64,000 nucleotides of DNA from Mytilus trossulus (lineage: Eukaryota; Mollusca; Bivalvia; Mytilida; Mytilidae). Position numbers and translations under genes: made by a program. Below the pieces are notes generated by a model. The model had not been told where the DNA came from. It was given only the letters and a program-made list of their open reading frames with translations, and did no database searches. Shown here in pieces: positions 45,801 to 61,600 of the stretch; positions within the stretch are counted from its first letter, which is position 1, and each line of letters starts with the position of its first letter. The stretch spans positions 72,910,457-72,974,456 of the forward strand of contig NC_086374.1 of the NCBI RefSeq assembly GCF_036588685.1, given 5' to 3'.

Positions 45801-48800
45801 TTATAGCAATTGTCACCACACCAGTCTGCCGATGAACCATACAAATGGAAGTTTTTAATGACCTTGACTGGCTATACAGCCCTTGCACGGTCGGTCTTCT
45901 CTTAGTTTGTGTCCGCTCTTCATTGCACTTGATAGATCAATTAATGGAAGTAAAGATGCAAATTATAATCTGAAGGTTCCATTGCCAATTTTTGCCAGGG
46001 AGGGATCCATAAACAAATTTAATAGGTTATGGCTCATGTGTTGTTTCCCACTTTGGTTTGTTATGTACATGTATCTATAATACTAAAATTACGAGGTCCA
46101 ATTTGTCAGCCGTCATCACGTAAAATCGATGAATCAAAGAATTCAACTTTAAAATAACTAATATAGTACAATAGTGTGGCCCATTTGTTTCCCACGTAAT
46201 TAATTTTGCCAATATTTAAGAAGTTCCGAATCGAATCCGACACCGATACCAATAGTTTATTCACCTGTTACCTATTACATGTACCTTATCTGTTCGTTCC
46301 GCATCTGACAAGGGCACCACCAAACGGTGTATTTAGAATTTTGCTGTATACTGTTGAGTAAATAATACTCCATTCCAGGCCCTTTTGTTTTCCAAATTAT
46401 TAATATTACCAATAATTGATAGGTTCAAGGTCGACGGGTTCAAACAGAAAGATTTTGAAAGCAGAGAAAACTGTGCATCTTATAATCAACATGACTTTAT
46501 CAGATGACAATACCAATACTGAAATAAGGCATACGCATAGTTATATACTTTAATTCAGTCATGGACCCGGGATATCACGGGTGTGTTCTAGTGTTTATAA
46601 TAAAATTCAGAAACCAGTACTGGAAATTAGCTGCGGTTACATGTACATCTGATTACCAATGCAAAAAACATGGCGACAAAGGCATTTCACAGGCTGTATT
46701 TCCATCGGTCATTAATCCGCTAAGAGCAATTAAAATACATGAAATGCTGGTCATGCTTTCTTTTTGACAATCAGGGCTGACTGATGAATTTGTGAAATTT
46801 GACCTTGCAAGATAGCGACAAAGAGAAATAACTTCCTTAGCATTCAAAATATATGTTTAAATTGTATTATAATCTGTATTAGACAGGCTTTCTACATTCA
46901 TCAAAAGGACAGACTAATACGCGAGAGACAGTCACTCACACATTTATTCAGAGACTTGCAATTGTTCATCTGACTGACATAAAATCAGCAATCTGTAAAT
47001 TCAAGAAAACTACTAGTTTTCCATGAAACCATTTCTGAAATTTCTTCTACATGTTCATTTGCATATCAAATATTTATTATGAATATTATATATATACATC
47101 CAGGCCTTTCAATTGTAGCCATTTAGTTGTATCATATCTTTTTGTTGTGAAAGCAAGACATACATGTACATATATGTACATCATATACATGTACATGTAC
47201 ATGTTAATGTAGTGATACTACAATGTGTTGTTTGCAGCTGCATCAACATTTAAGTTCTTTCTGTTGTTCTAGGTTTTTATCTTTCATTAACTTTCGTCTT
47301 ATTTTGATAAGAATAATCACAAGAATAAGACAAAAAAAGAGCTTGTAAATAGTCTAAAATTATCATAGATAAGGCATCTATTGTACATGTACAAAATGTA
47401 CAAATGTAGCTACAGTAACATATATATAGACAAAATAATTGAGAACCCATAAAAAGTGTGCTGCCCTCCATTGGCACCTTGCCCCAATTTCTAGATGGAC
47501 CACAGCAACTCTAATGTTTATAAATGTACATATCAATGCACACAGTGCCTTATGTTAAACTGAAATTGGCTATTTTAGAAATGTCTTACAAAAATGTACT
47601 AAATGTATTGTACATTGTACATTTTTGTAAGTTGGCTATGGTTGTTTTTTCAAATGTAATCAATGTATGTATCTTATCTTACAATTTATAAAATCTTGTA
47701 CATATCAAGCTGTGCTATTTGTTTTTATCATTCATTTGGTAGTTAAGTTTACTAGATATTAATAAATATTAAAGTGTACTTCTAGATCTGGTTTTTAAGC
47801 TGGAATAAGATTTCTAAATAATTTGCCTCAAGATTCAAGAAATCAAGTTTAATGGTGTTATTAAGTTTTTGCCTTCTTTTAAATGTTTACAGTTGTACAG
47901 ATACCTATTCCTAGGATGGACTAGGAAATGTGCCCATTTCAATTAGGTAGTGTGGGTAAGAAAGTTATACATGTACATGTATCTACCCACAATATTTATA
48001 TCTATTAGCAATATTAATCTGCAACCTTTCTCTTGTTTTTGTTGATGTTTACTTTCTGTCACAAAATAAGTTTTTGCTTGCAACTGATTTTTGAGATTCC
48101 CTTTGTATTCTTTAAATGGGAACATTGCATTGGGAGTTTTGTAGGCGACCCTTTGAACTGAGGTAGGTCTGATTTAAAAGAAACGGACCTCTAAATAGAA
48201 CTAGACTAGATTAGTACTGTACAGTTTTCTTGAAAGTAAAGTAGCTGGTGATCATGATCAATAGCAAATTTAAAATGTAACTTTTAGTGACACATGTTGA
48301 GCATAATGGAGTCCCTATAATTATTTTATAAATTTCTTTTGAACTATATATAGCTACGTTTAAGTATACTATGATACTACTACTAGTTATGAGGCTGACA
48401 ATTGAAAAAACCTGTATAAGTAATGCACTAGCTAGATATATAGGTACTGTTAGCAATAATAGTCAGTCCCCTTTCACTCGTTTCTGCTGTTCATTTTTGA
48501 AAAAAAAATGCGAAAAATTTAATTAAAAATGTTAAACATTAGAAATAGAGAAATCAATAAAGTATCATTGTGAAATTGCCTCACGCTGGCTCTTTATTAT
48601 CAAATAAATACTATTTCATTGCCTTGGTTGACTGATTTAGGAAATGGATCTTATAATAAAGTTATATTCACAATTTGTCTGACAGACACATTGATTTAAT
48701 GTTAATTAAGGTTAAATGCCTTCTAGCCCTTTTTTTTCCGTGTATTTCATTATTACGATTTCATTTTCATTGCACATGGGACATCAGATGAAAGAAACTT

Positions 48801-49671
48801 GCTAGCTTTTGTGCTGGCTTTATTGGACTTGTGCTTGCCAGTGTTTGTAATTAAAAACATCAGATATTGATCCAGTACAAAAAAGTAAACATTGAAAGTG
48901 TCTGTTTTTGTTTTGGATGTAACACTTCGTAATGAAAAAGGTGTTGACTTCATAATCAAAAACATTTCTGCTATTTTAAGAACAATCATGCTGAGACTAA
49001 AAGCTTGATTGTTTTTAGATGAGTTTAGATGTGGTACCAACTGCTATAAATGTGAAATTTATAAATTCTCTGATCTTTATTATCTGTAAGGTGGATGGTA
49101 TAGATTAGTATCGTCTTTTCTAATTTATATTTATTTAAAAGTGAATAATATTTTCATTGGTTCTTATTAATTCTTGCCAATAGCATTACTTCAAAAGAGG
49201 ATTTAATTTTCTACCTGTTTATGAAAATATGAACTACTGATGTACATTGTAACCATGTGCTGTGATAATTATATTGCTGTAATAATAAGTGGAAAAGCCT
49301 ACATGTAGTTTGGAAACGAAGAGTTAAATTTAGTGTTGAAATAATAACTGTCGGTCCACATTTGAAAGAAAAGACAATAACAAAAAACTGTGACATTTTG
49401 TATGATAACAGATGGCCATGGTTAAAGAACTGAGGCTGGATACAGATTGATTTTTGTGATGTTTTAGTCCGAAATGAAATGTCAAGGAATAACAAAGTGT
49501 AACATTTTATAACCTGACATTATTCATGATTAGTTGGACATCAGATATTATACATTTTAGCCAAAGTAATGAGATTTGACATCTAGGATCTTTTTCATTT
49601 GTGACCAGACTGATGAGATGTGACATTTATAATTTGAGAATGATGTTAAGATAGAACAAGGTTATTATAGG
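45801..49671. other. Intron-like or intergenic stretch, no gene recognised
   Basis: AT-rich. The palindromic phrases ACATGTACATGT and TGTACATTGTACA are unusually common, densest at 47160-47215. Open frames on both strands here lack domains, and none fits between plausible splice sites of the plus-strand gene with confidence. Confidence 0.5.
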
Positions 49672-52600
49672 ATGCCTCCATCTCTCAGACGGTCACGATC
49701 TCAGGTAGGTTTTTGTTTGTTAGGAAGATCATAAGCAATTAACCGTTTTGAACTAATTAAATGTAGTATTGTCTAAATACACATGTACATGTATAAACAT
49801 TATTTTTTCTTCAAAATTTTCATCAGGCCTAATATTAAAACTGTTTATATCTGAACAAATTTTCTCAACTGCAATATGATAGTGCAAAGAGTTGTTGTAC
49901 ATTTTCTTTTTACATTACTTCATGTACTTAGGCATGTAATTTAACAAAAAATGTTCTAAAACTGATATAATATTTCAATTATCAGTCCTCAAAATAAGCA
50001 CATGATACACAGGACATGTCCTGTAAAGATATATTTGGTCTTCAACTTTTGTTGATTTTTTTGTTAATTTTGTAATGGATACCTTTAGGAAAATCCAGTC
50101 CTGTAAATGCCAAACTCAAACTTCAAAGTCTCCTCAAGATACATGTACATGTACATTCAAATCTGCTGGGAGAGAAGTCAAGTCTGTAACCTGGATACAC
50201 TCTAACTTTAATAGTCATTAGGGTATTTTTTCAATGGGGGGTCGGGGATCTGAATGTAATTTCCTCATCTTAAAAACTTGTTTCCACTAGGAGCTTTTCT
50301 TGGTTTGTTCTGTCATTGTCATCTCACATTTCTGAGATATCCTGGCTTTGCATTGATCCATAGTTTTGAACAATTGGTGATAAGTATTGTGTATCAGTTT
50401 TAAAACATTTGGTTGAGGCAAATTTACTAAACTAATAGAACAGAAACAATTTGAGGGACACATGGATTGAACAACCAAGTCTTACACTTTATGCCCCCTT
50501 GACTAGCAGCAGGAGCATAACAAATATCATTCAGTGACAATGTATACCATGATGGCATCATACAGTGGTGACTTCAACATTTGACTGCCTTATTTACCAT
50601 GTAGGTTAAATGTCTATTATTAACTTATTGTTCACTGAAATGCATTTGAAGTTTGAAGATTATAAGGCATTATTCAGATCATGCAAATTTCTCCTTATAC
50701 TGGTCTAGCATACTATTATGCACGTGCCATATATTTTACTGGTTTTTAATGACGTTGTCAAACTCTGGTAATGGAACTTATACAAGAACATGTACATTTA
50801 TCAATGTTTGTGTGTACGTAGTACATGTTTGATGGGTGTTTCCCTAGAGTAAATATTTTAAATGTTTGTCTTTTTATGTTCTACTTGAGGTTAGATATAT
50901 TAAGCTGACTTTACATGCAGTCAGCTGTTGATACCAACCTTGAGCAAAGTGGGGGGAATTCATTTTATATTTGGTTCATGTAACATCATTGAGTAAGACT
51001 TTAATTTTGTGAAAACATATGTTATCTAATATATCTATGTAATATTTCCTGAACATCAGAGAACTTCATCATTGGAAAGATATGTATTACACTTGATTCA
51101 AGTACCTACTTATACAACATTCAAATCTAATAATTAATATATTTATTCAAATAAATGCACATAATGTTTTCAAGAGATTTGGTATTTTTTGCGTATTGTA
51201 AAGAAGCTTATATTGGCAACTGTATGTCAGAATGAAACAAAGTTTCACAATCCATTGACCTCATGATGACCAGTACTTGAGTAGCAGTTCATCATCCAAC
51301 ATTTTCTGATATACTCAGTGTTACTTGTACTAGATTAAGCTTCAGATCTATCATCCAACATTTTCTGATATACTCAGTGTTACTTGTACTAGATTAAGCT
51401 TCAGATCTATCATCCAACATTTTCTGATATACTCAGTGTTACTTGTACTAGATTAAGCTTCAGATCTATCATTCAACATTTTCTGATATACTCAGTGTTA
51501 CTTGTACTAGATTAAGCTTCAGATCTATCATCCAACATTTTCTGATATACTCAGTGTTACTTGTACTAGATTAAGCTTCAGATCTATCATCCAACATTTT
51601 CTGATATACTCAGTGTTACTTGTACTAGATTAAGCTTCCGATCTATCATCCAACATTTTCTGATATACTCAGTGTTACTTGTACTAGATTAAGCTTCCGA
51701 TCTATCATCCAACATTTTCTGATAATACTCAGTGTTACTTGTACTAGATTAAGCTTCAGATCTATCATCCAACATTTTCTGATATACTCAGTGTTACTTG
51801 TACTAGATTAAGCTTCAGATCTATCATCCAACATTTTCTGATATACTCAGTGTTACTTGTACTAGATTAAGCTTCAGATCTATCATCCAACATTTTCTGA
51901 TATACTCAGTGTTACTTGTACTAGATTAAGCTTCAGATCTATCATCCAACATTTTCTGATATACTCAGTGTTACTTGTACTAGATTAAGCTTCAGATCTA
52001 TCATCCAACATTTTCTGATATACTCAGTGTTACTTGTACTAGATTAAGCTTCAGATCTATCATCCAACATTTTCTGATATACTCAGTGTTACTTGTACTA
52101 TATTAAGCTTCAGATCTATCATCCAACATTTTCTGATATACTCAGTGTTACTTGTACTAGATTAAGCTTCAGATCTATCATCCAACATTTTCTGATATAC
52201 TCAGTGTTACTTGTACTAGATTAAGCTTCAGATCTATCATCCAACATTTTCTGATATACTCAGTGTTACTTGTACTAGATTAAGCTTCAGATCTATCATC
52301 CAACATTTTCTGATATACTCAGTGTTACTTGTACTAGATTAAGCTTCAGATCTATCATCCAACATTTTCTGATATACTCAGTGTTACTTGTACTAGATTA
52401 AGCTTCAGATCTATCATCCAACATTTTCTGATATACTCAGTGTTACTTGTACTAGATAAAGCTTCAGATCTATCATCCAACATTTTCTGATATACTCAGT
52501 GTTACTTGTACTAGATTAAGCTTCAGATCTATCATCCAACATTTTCTGATATACTCAGTGTTACTTGTACTAGATTAAGCTTCAGATCTATCATCCAACA

Positions 52601-55600
52601 TTTTCTGATATACTCAGTGTTACTTGTACTAGATTAAGCTTCAGATCTATCATCCAACATTTTCTGATATACTCAGTGTTACTTGTACTAGATTAAGCTT
52701 CAGATCTATCATCCAACATTTTCTGATATACTCAGTGTTACTTGTACTAGATTAAGCTTCAGATCTATCATCCAACATTTTCTGATATATATACTCAGTG
52801 TTACTTGTACTAGATTAAGCTTCAGATCTATCATCCAACATTTTCTGATATACTCAGTGTTACTTGTACTAGATTAAGCTTCAGATCTATCATCCAACAT
52901 TTTCTGATATACTCAAGAGTCTCAGTGTTACTTTTACTAGATTAGGCTTCAAATCTATCATCACCATTATCAATTTTTCTAAAAAAAAAAATAATGATTT
53001 GAAATGATGTAAAAAAAATATTGCACTCTGAAACTTCTGAAGTTCAAATAATTGAAGAAATATTTTTTTTTTTTATCTTCAACATTATTTTTATTATATT
53101 GAAAACTGCATTTTGGTTCAGTCTTTATAGTGTTCTATACAATGTATATAGTTAATGGTCAAATTTGACAGAAATATTATTTTTATTGAAGCAAAATTAG
53201 TTAGGGGCATTTGTTAGGTTAAATACAGTACTTACTTCAATATAAGATATATACAATGATCAGTATGATGATTGTGATTTATTTTGTTTTGTTTTAGATT
53301 GAGCTAAGATTGTATGATTTATTCCCCGTTTTAATCAAGGATGTGGGTGTGACAGCTTTTAGTTTAATAAAGTTCCACCTTTATGTGATGAAAACTATAC
53401 TGTTTCATGTAGGTTCAAATGTGCCTTTTTTATAATAGAGTTCAGCCTTTTGATGATGAATTAGGTACCATGTCTTGGAACTTTGAAGATTTGACACTTC
53501 TGGGTTTTTGAAATAAAGTTAATGTTTATATACAATATATACTGACCCTGAGTTGTAAATGCCTCTTGGGATGTGATCATGTGAATTTTAATAGTTTGAT
53601 AATAGATCTGGAAGATTTGTTTAGAAAGATTTACAAATATTTTTACTGTTCATGATCAGTGAACATTAGAATTTGTTATAAAATCTACACGTTCAGTGTT
53701 TGAATTTGACACGTTCAGTGTTAGAATTTATTATAAAATCTACCCTGAGTTGTGATAAAGAGGGCTCCTTGTACAAAATTTGTCATCTGACAGGTTATTC
53801 ATAAGAGTGCATGGTTATTGCCCATTGCTATAATCATGTGATGTATCAGTGAAAAATGGATGATGTTTCTATTACCAACTTAAATATTATGCATGTGGTC
53901 AGTGTGAGAAGGCTAGAGCTCCTAAACCTCCTACATGTAACTGTTTGTATCATGTATGATACATGTACAATGTATGTATCATTGTATGAACCACACACCC
54001 ATACAATTATTAATAATTGTTACTTTATGAGGAGAATAATTTGTATTACTTATAAGATAGTTATTGGTCATTTTATGAATAATTAAATCAATACAGCAGC
54101 TTAAATGGTAAAGGAAATAAAGAAAACAAACAAAAATATTTGTCAACCCACCTCAAATAAAAAAAGACCCATTTCTAAGACATCAATCTTCAGCACTCGA
54201 CTTGAATAACATATCTGAGTTTTTTTATATAATTAACATGTAAATGAACACTTGTTTATTTTACAAAAAAAAACATCTGAATGGAATAGATGCATGAAGC
54301 ATGTACAATGAAGGAGGTTATAACCTCAATGTACAGTATAGATATAAGATGGGAAAAAAAATGTCTGTTTTATTACTGAATCCTAAGCTATGAATTTTGG
54401 TACATTTCCAGAAATAAAGATTTAATGTATATTTCAGAAGAGGCAATTATAGATCTGATGTTGTTAGTATCCTGCAAAGTAAATGTCAAATTATATATCC
54501 TGCTGTGAATGTTCATTTCGTACATCGATTTGATATTGACATACAGATTCTAACTCAGATACAATTTGCTTAATTGCAGATTAAATTTTGAGAACTTTAT
54601 TGCCCTAGTTAGTAGTATTGATATATATTATAGACATTGAAACGACAAGGATTATTTTAGTCAAAGGTCATATTTGAAATAATAATTATAATAAGGAAAC
54701 AGATAATAATAAGTCAGATAAACAATATATATATATCATTTTTATTTTAATCTGGATCATTAATTCAGAAGGTTGAATACATTGTTTGTGTAAATATGGT
54801 ATGTAGTAAATTATGAAAAAGTTACAAGTTTTTTTTTTTTTAATTTTCATAAAATTTTAAATACATGTACAAATGTATGCAATTGAAAATGTAAAATAGA
54901 TGGACACAAAAGATCACATACATGTATGTTGTACATGTATATGCAGTAATTAGATGTACATAATGCACAAAATTGTAAAAGTTGTATTCAACCATGTTTA
55001 ATTTTAGTACATTGTTGTACATGCATGTAGTTAAAAAATTTGAATAAATGAACATATTTGACTAGATGGTAATGAAATGTACACAATAGTTATTTGAATA
55101 AAAAATGTTAGGAATATATCTTGATGAAAGATTAAAACAAAAGTTAACATTCACCAACAATTAATTATTATTCATTGTAATTTTCAAAAAAATGGTAGTG
55201 GAAGGATAACATAAGAAAACAAATTTTCTTCTTGAGTTTTTCGATGATTGAAACCCTGATTATAAATAATAATTAAGATAACTAAGAAAGAATGGCTTCT
55301 TCTTTGAGTTTGGATAATATTGATAAACTGTTATCAGGAAGCCAGTTTGTTTACATGACAATTAGCATATCAAAGGAAGTTTTATGTGTATGTGTGATTG
55401 GGAGATTAAAATATTAATAAGGTGTGAGATGTGACAGGATGCTATATAAGTATACTATGTATATAAATACATGTATATCTAAAGGGAAGTACATGTACAG
55501 GATTAATATTAAACTGATTTGGAAATTATTACATCTATATTGAACACTATCATGAAGTCTAAGGTACAGTTGGTTAGAATTTGTATATTCATTTGAAATG

Positions 55601-58600
55601 TGATCATGTCTGTTCGAAAAGTGGACTGCATTTTGTGTTGATTATAATTTTGTATTTTATATGTATTAAGAATTGTAATAAACATATTATATTATGCATG
55701 CAATGTTTTTATATGTAAGTCATGATATGATGCCTTTTGATAAAAATTATTAGATTTTCAGAGATAGGTTTTTAGTCATACTAGCTATAGATAAAAATTC
55801 AAAATTTAAATTCACTTTGTGAAAAAATTAAATCTTTACAAAATACTATATTTTTCAGAGTGTAAAGAGAAATGCCTCATTCACAGATGGTGTGAGCTGG
55901 CTACAGATCAAACATGAAGGGTTCATAAGAAGATTGTCTGATTCCTTCTATCCTTTAAGGTAGGCATTTTGATAGAGAAAGGGAAATCACAAAATAGTGA
56001 ATTTGAGAAAAATCCAAAACGGCAAGTCCCTAATCAAATGGCAAAATCAAAAACTTGAACACGTCAAACGAATAGAAAACAACTGTCATATTCCTGACTT
56101 AGTACAGGCACTTTTATGCCCCATTTATGGCCCTATGTTTTTCGATCTGTGCGTCTGTTCATCTGTTCGTCTGTCCCGTTTCAGGTTAAAGTTTTTGGTT
56201 ATCTTCTCAGCAGCCAGTTAATTTATACAATTGGATCAAATTTATATGATGAAAAGGTTAAACAGATTTGAATAATTAGAAATAAAAAGAAAACAAATCT
56301 AAAATTTATTAAAATTGACTTAAATAATAATATAATTGTTTAAATAAACCAATTTTTCAAGAAATAATAATTACAAAACACTAAGAATGAAAAGGGTAAC
56401 AGTATTAAAGTGACCAGTTGTTATATCTGAGTGGTATGTAATTGACCTATTTTTGACCTATTAAACTCTGTCAATTTTGTCCCCTTAGGTAAAATTGGTA
56501 CACCTGCCCATTGCATTAATTATTGTTACAAAACAGCTCAAATGGCCCTACCATGAAATTACAACATAATACATGTTCAATTCTCAATTTTATTCCTCGG
56601 TTTAAAATAAAATTGAGAAAATTACAAATTTTGTATTGATATAAATGTTTAAGAATGCATTTTTAGCTCACCTTTCCTAAAAGGAAATGTGAGCTTTTCT
56701 CATCACTTGGCGTCCGTCGTCATCGTCGTCTGTCGTCGTTAACAATTTTTCAAACATCTTCTCCTCTGAAACTACTGAATGGATTTGGATGAAACTTAGC
56801 ATGATTGTTCCTAGATTATCCTGCACAAAGTTTGTGCTTCGATTTTTGATCCGTCAAAAAACATGGCCGCCATGGCTAAAAATAGAACATGGGGATAAAA
56901 TGCAGTTTTTGGCTTATATCTCAAAAACGAAAGCATTTAGAGCAAATCTGATGAGGTAAAAATGTTCATTAGGTAAAGATCTATCAGCCCTGAAATTTTC
57001 AGATGAATCAAACAACCCATTGTTGGGTTGCTGCCACTTAATTGGTAATTTAAAGGAAATTTTGCCGTTAATGGTCATTATCTTGAATATTATTATAGAT
57101 AAAGATAAACTGTAATAGAAAAAATGATCAGCAAAGTAAGATCTACAAATAAGTTAGTATGACCAAAATTGTCAATTGACCCCTTAAGGGGTTATTATCC
57201 TTTAATGACAATTTTTCACAATTTGTTCATCATATTTGCTTACTTTAAAAAATCTTCTCTAAAACTACTCAACAAAATTCAACCAAACTTCAACTGAATG
57301 ATCAGTAGGGTGTATAAAATAACGTTTGTGTTTTATTTTCTATTTGTCAAAAAACATGGCCGTCATGGCTAAAAAAAGAACACAGGGTAAAATGCAGTTT
57401 TTGGCTTATATCTCAAAAACTCCAGCATTTAGAGCAAATAAGACTAAAGTTAAAGTATTTATTAGGTCAAGGTCTACCTGTCCTGAAATTTTCAGCCGAA
57501 TTGGGTAACTGGTTTTTCAGGTATAATGCCCCTGAATTGATGATTTTAAAGAAATTTTGCAGTTTTTGGTTATTATCTTGAATATTATTATAGATACAGA
57601 TAAACTGTTAATAGCAAAAATGTTAAGCAAAGTAAGATCTACAAATAAGTCAATTGACCAAAATTGTCATTTGACCTCTTAAGGAGTTATTGCCCTTTAC
57701 AGACTTTTTTTCACAATTTGTTCATCATGTTGATCACTTACTTTAAAAAATCTTCTCCTTTGAAACTGCTGTATCAATTTCAGCCAAACTTATGCTAAAT
57801 GAGTTTCAGAGTATCTAGTATAAATTTTATACTTTACTTCCTTGTATGTCAAGAATCATAGCTCCTATGGCTAAAAAAGAACATAGGAGAATTTTTATTT
57901 TTTTTTGCTTTTGAAGAAAATAGGACGATTCAAAGAACATTTAAATAAATTGAAAAGCTAAAATAATCATTGATGAGAGATTTAACCAAAAAAATTAAGG
58001 TGATCGATTCAGGCTCTTGAGAGCCTTTTGTTTTGACTACTTAGAAATCTAATATGCGTTGAAATATAGATTAAAAATGATAAATATGAAAATGGGAAAA
58101 GGTGACCATGTTTTTGTATCAGATGATTGAGATGTAGGAAATAAGATTTACTTGAATCTATCTTTTCTTCCTTCCATATCACATGTATTTTATATAGTTA
58201 AGTATAATTAAAGACCAAAAGAACTGATACATGGAAGATTATATTTTTAAAAAATTGCATTAATTGTAAAATTGGGCTATGATTTTGATATTTTCAAAAT
58301 TACAATTATAAGTTATCTGCACATATGGACAAGAGAAATTTTGAATAAATATATCTGAGTATAGATGTACATCCAAACAGATAACATGAATCACTAATAA
58401 TTATCCAGTTACCAAACACTTCTCTCCTCCCTAAAAAACATTCAATTACAAAGACAAAAAACAACACATGGTATAGACATCCTTGATTTGAAGACAAATC
58501 TAAGAAATTCAATTTAGTACATGTATAGCCATAGACTTTATACACTTGTTACCTAGCCTATTCCCATAAAGGTAGTGAGTTACAATAGGTGGTTAGGAAT

Positions 58601-61600
58601 GCTTGTGAAACATCAACATTTTAGTCTAGGTATGTAGAAGTTTATGTCATCAGGTTTAAAAGCCTGCTGGTATTTGATACAGTTTTATTTCTCCATCAAA
58701 TATACAGAATAAAGGCTTGTTTGATTTCATCAGAATTGATTATATATTTATACTGATATAATGGTGTTATGTAATTTATTCAAACTTTTATATCTTTTGT
58801 ACTTAATATTATGTTTGAAGGCAGTGTTTTACTGACATATAGGTCACAATTTTATTAATAAATCATGAATTATATGTGCTCTAGGAGAGAATACAAAAAA
58901 TATATTTATGGAAATATGTAAATGATTTTGAAAATTCACAAATTTCGAGACAAAACAAAGAATTTATTGATATTTATAAATAGTTATATCTTAGACCAGA
59001 CAAAGTTTTAAGATACATCAATATTTTGTCAAATGTCCCATGTACTGTCTGACCATGATTTAATGTTCACAATTTAATTGAATTTAGTTGAAATCTTTCC
59101 AAGATGTAGGTGTACAATTTATGAGGTAGAGGTATAAACAGGTTGAGAAATAAAGTAACATGAAAAGAAATGTATCAAGTCTGCATTGTTACCTGCATCA
59201 ATTAAAATCTGACATCAAAAGATATCCTCTAATACATCTTCTTTTAATGGTTTATATAGATATAGGTACCAGACTTAGTGGAAGTTGGTCAATTGTTATG
59301 TTCTGATCTGGTATACAGTATTTGTGTGCTGTAATAGGGACCAGACTTAGTGGAAGTTGGTCAATTGTTATGTTCTGATCTGGTATACAGTATTTGTGTG
59401 CTATAAAAGGTACCAGACTTAGTGGAAGTTGGTCAATTGTTATGTTCTGATCTGGTATACAGTATTTGTGTGCTGTAATAGGTACCAGACTAAGTGGAAG
59501 TTGGTCAATTGTTATGTTCTGATCTGGTATACAGTATTTGTGTGCTATAATAGGTACCAGACTAAGTGGAAGTTGGTCAATTGTTATGTTCTGATCTGGT
59601 ATACAGTATTTGTGTGCTATAATAGGTACCAGACTAAGTGGAAGTTGGTCAATTGTTATGTTCTGATCTGGTATACAGTATTTGTGTGCTATAATAGGTA
59701 CCAGACTAAGTGGAAGTTGGTCAATTGTTATGTTCTGATCTGGTATACAGTATTTGTGTGCTATAATAGGTACCAGACTAAGTGGAAGTTGGTCAATTGT
59801 TATGATCTGATCTGGTATACAGTATTTGTGTGCTGTAATAGGGACCAGACTTAGTGGAAGTTGGTCAATTGTTATGTTCTGATCTGGTATACAGTATTTG
59901 TGTGCTATAATAGGTACCAGACTAAGTGGAAGTTGGTCAATTGTTATGTTCTGATCTGGTATACAGTATTTGTGTGCTATAATAGGTACCAGACTAAGTG
60001 GAAGTTGGTCAATTGTTATGTTCTGATCTGGTATACAGTATTTGTGTGCTATAATAGGTACCAGACTAAGTGGAAGTTGGTCAATTGTTATGTTCTGATC
60101 TGGTATACAGTATTTGTGTGCTATAATAGGTACCAGACTAAGTGGAAGTTGGTCAATTGTTATGATCTGATCTGGTATACAGTATTTGTGTGCTGTAATA
60201 GGGACCAGACTTAGTGGAAGTTGGTCAATTGTTATGTTCTGATCTGGTATACAGTATTTGTGTGCTATAATAGGTACCAGACTAAGTGGAAGTTGGTCAA
60301 TTGTTATGTTCTGATCTGGTATACAGTATTTGTGTGCTATAATAGGTACCAGACTAAGTGGAAGTTGGTCAATTGTTATGTTCTGATCTGGTATACAGTA
60401 TTTGTGTGCTATAATAGGTACCAGACTAAGTGGAAGTTGGTCAATTGTTATGTTCTGATCTGGTATACAGTATTTGTGTGCTGTAATAGGTACCAGACTT
60501 AGTGGAAGTTGGTCAATTGTTATGTTCTGATCTGGTATACAGTATTTGTGTGTTGTTATAGGTACCAGACTAAGTGGAAGTTGGTCAATTGTTATGTTCT
60601 GATCTGGTATACAGTATTTGTGTGCTGTAATAGGTACCAGACTTAGTGGAAGTTGGTCAATTGTTATGTTCTGATCTGGTATACAGTATTTATGTGCTGT
60701 AATAGGGACCAGACTAAATAGTGGAAGTTGGTCAATTGTTATGTTCTGATCTGGTATACAGTATTTGTGTGCTGTAATAGGGACCAGACTTAGTGGAAAT
60801 TGGTCAATTGTTATGTTCTGATCTGGTATACAGTATTTATGTGCTGTAATAGGGACCAGACTAAATAGTGGAAGTTGGTCAATTGTTATGTTCTGATCTG
60901 GTATACAGTATTTATGTGCTGTAATAGGGACCAGACTAAATAGTGGAAGTTGGTCAATTGTTATGTTCTGATCTGGTATACAGTATTTGTGTGCTGTAAT
61001 AGGGACCAGACTTAGTGGAAGTTGGTCATTTGTTATAATCTGATCTGGTATACAGTATTTATGTGCTGTAATAGGGACCAGACTAAATAGTGGAAGTTGG
61101 TCAATTGTTATGTTCTGATCTGGTATACAGTATTTGTGTGCTGTAATAGGTACCAGAAGTTGGTCAATTGCTATGTCCTATACATCCATATCATTATGAT
61201 ATATATATTAAGCTTAAGCTGGAACAGTAAAATGGTCTTACCCTTTGGACCACACTGAAACATATTTTGGTTTGCCCAAACCCTACCCAAACATCAAAAC
61301 AGTGGGTAGGAAGGAAGCAATTTTCTTCTTTTTTTGGGCATTTATTTGAGAAATTTAAGCACCAGAAGTGTATAAGTCTTCATGACTATCTGAATAAGAA
61401 ATCAGGACAAGAAAAGATTATGAGTAGGCAGCTATTTTCTAGGTAGGTAAGGTAAGGGCAAACATACCTATTCTTTTTCATTGCCTTGGCCTGATCAATT
61501 TCATGAAATGTTTGTAAAAGATTTTTAGGTTGGGATTGTTTCTGCCTCATGTCTAGAATATTATTAGTAGTTTTCTTTTGTTATATTTTTTTTTTTTGGA

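Noticed and set aside
59429-60502. Three open frames with a perfect 24-residue repeat
   Set aside because: Translation of a 72-bp minisatellite; no start context, signal or codon bias, and the frames end where unit variants introduce stops.
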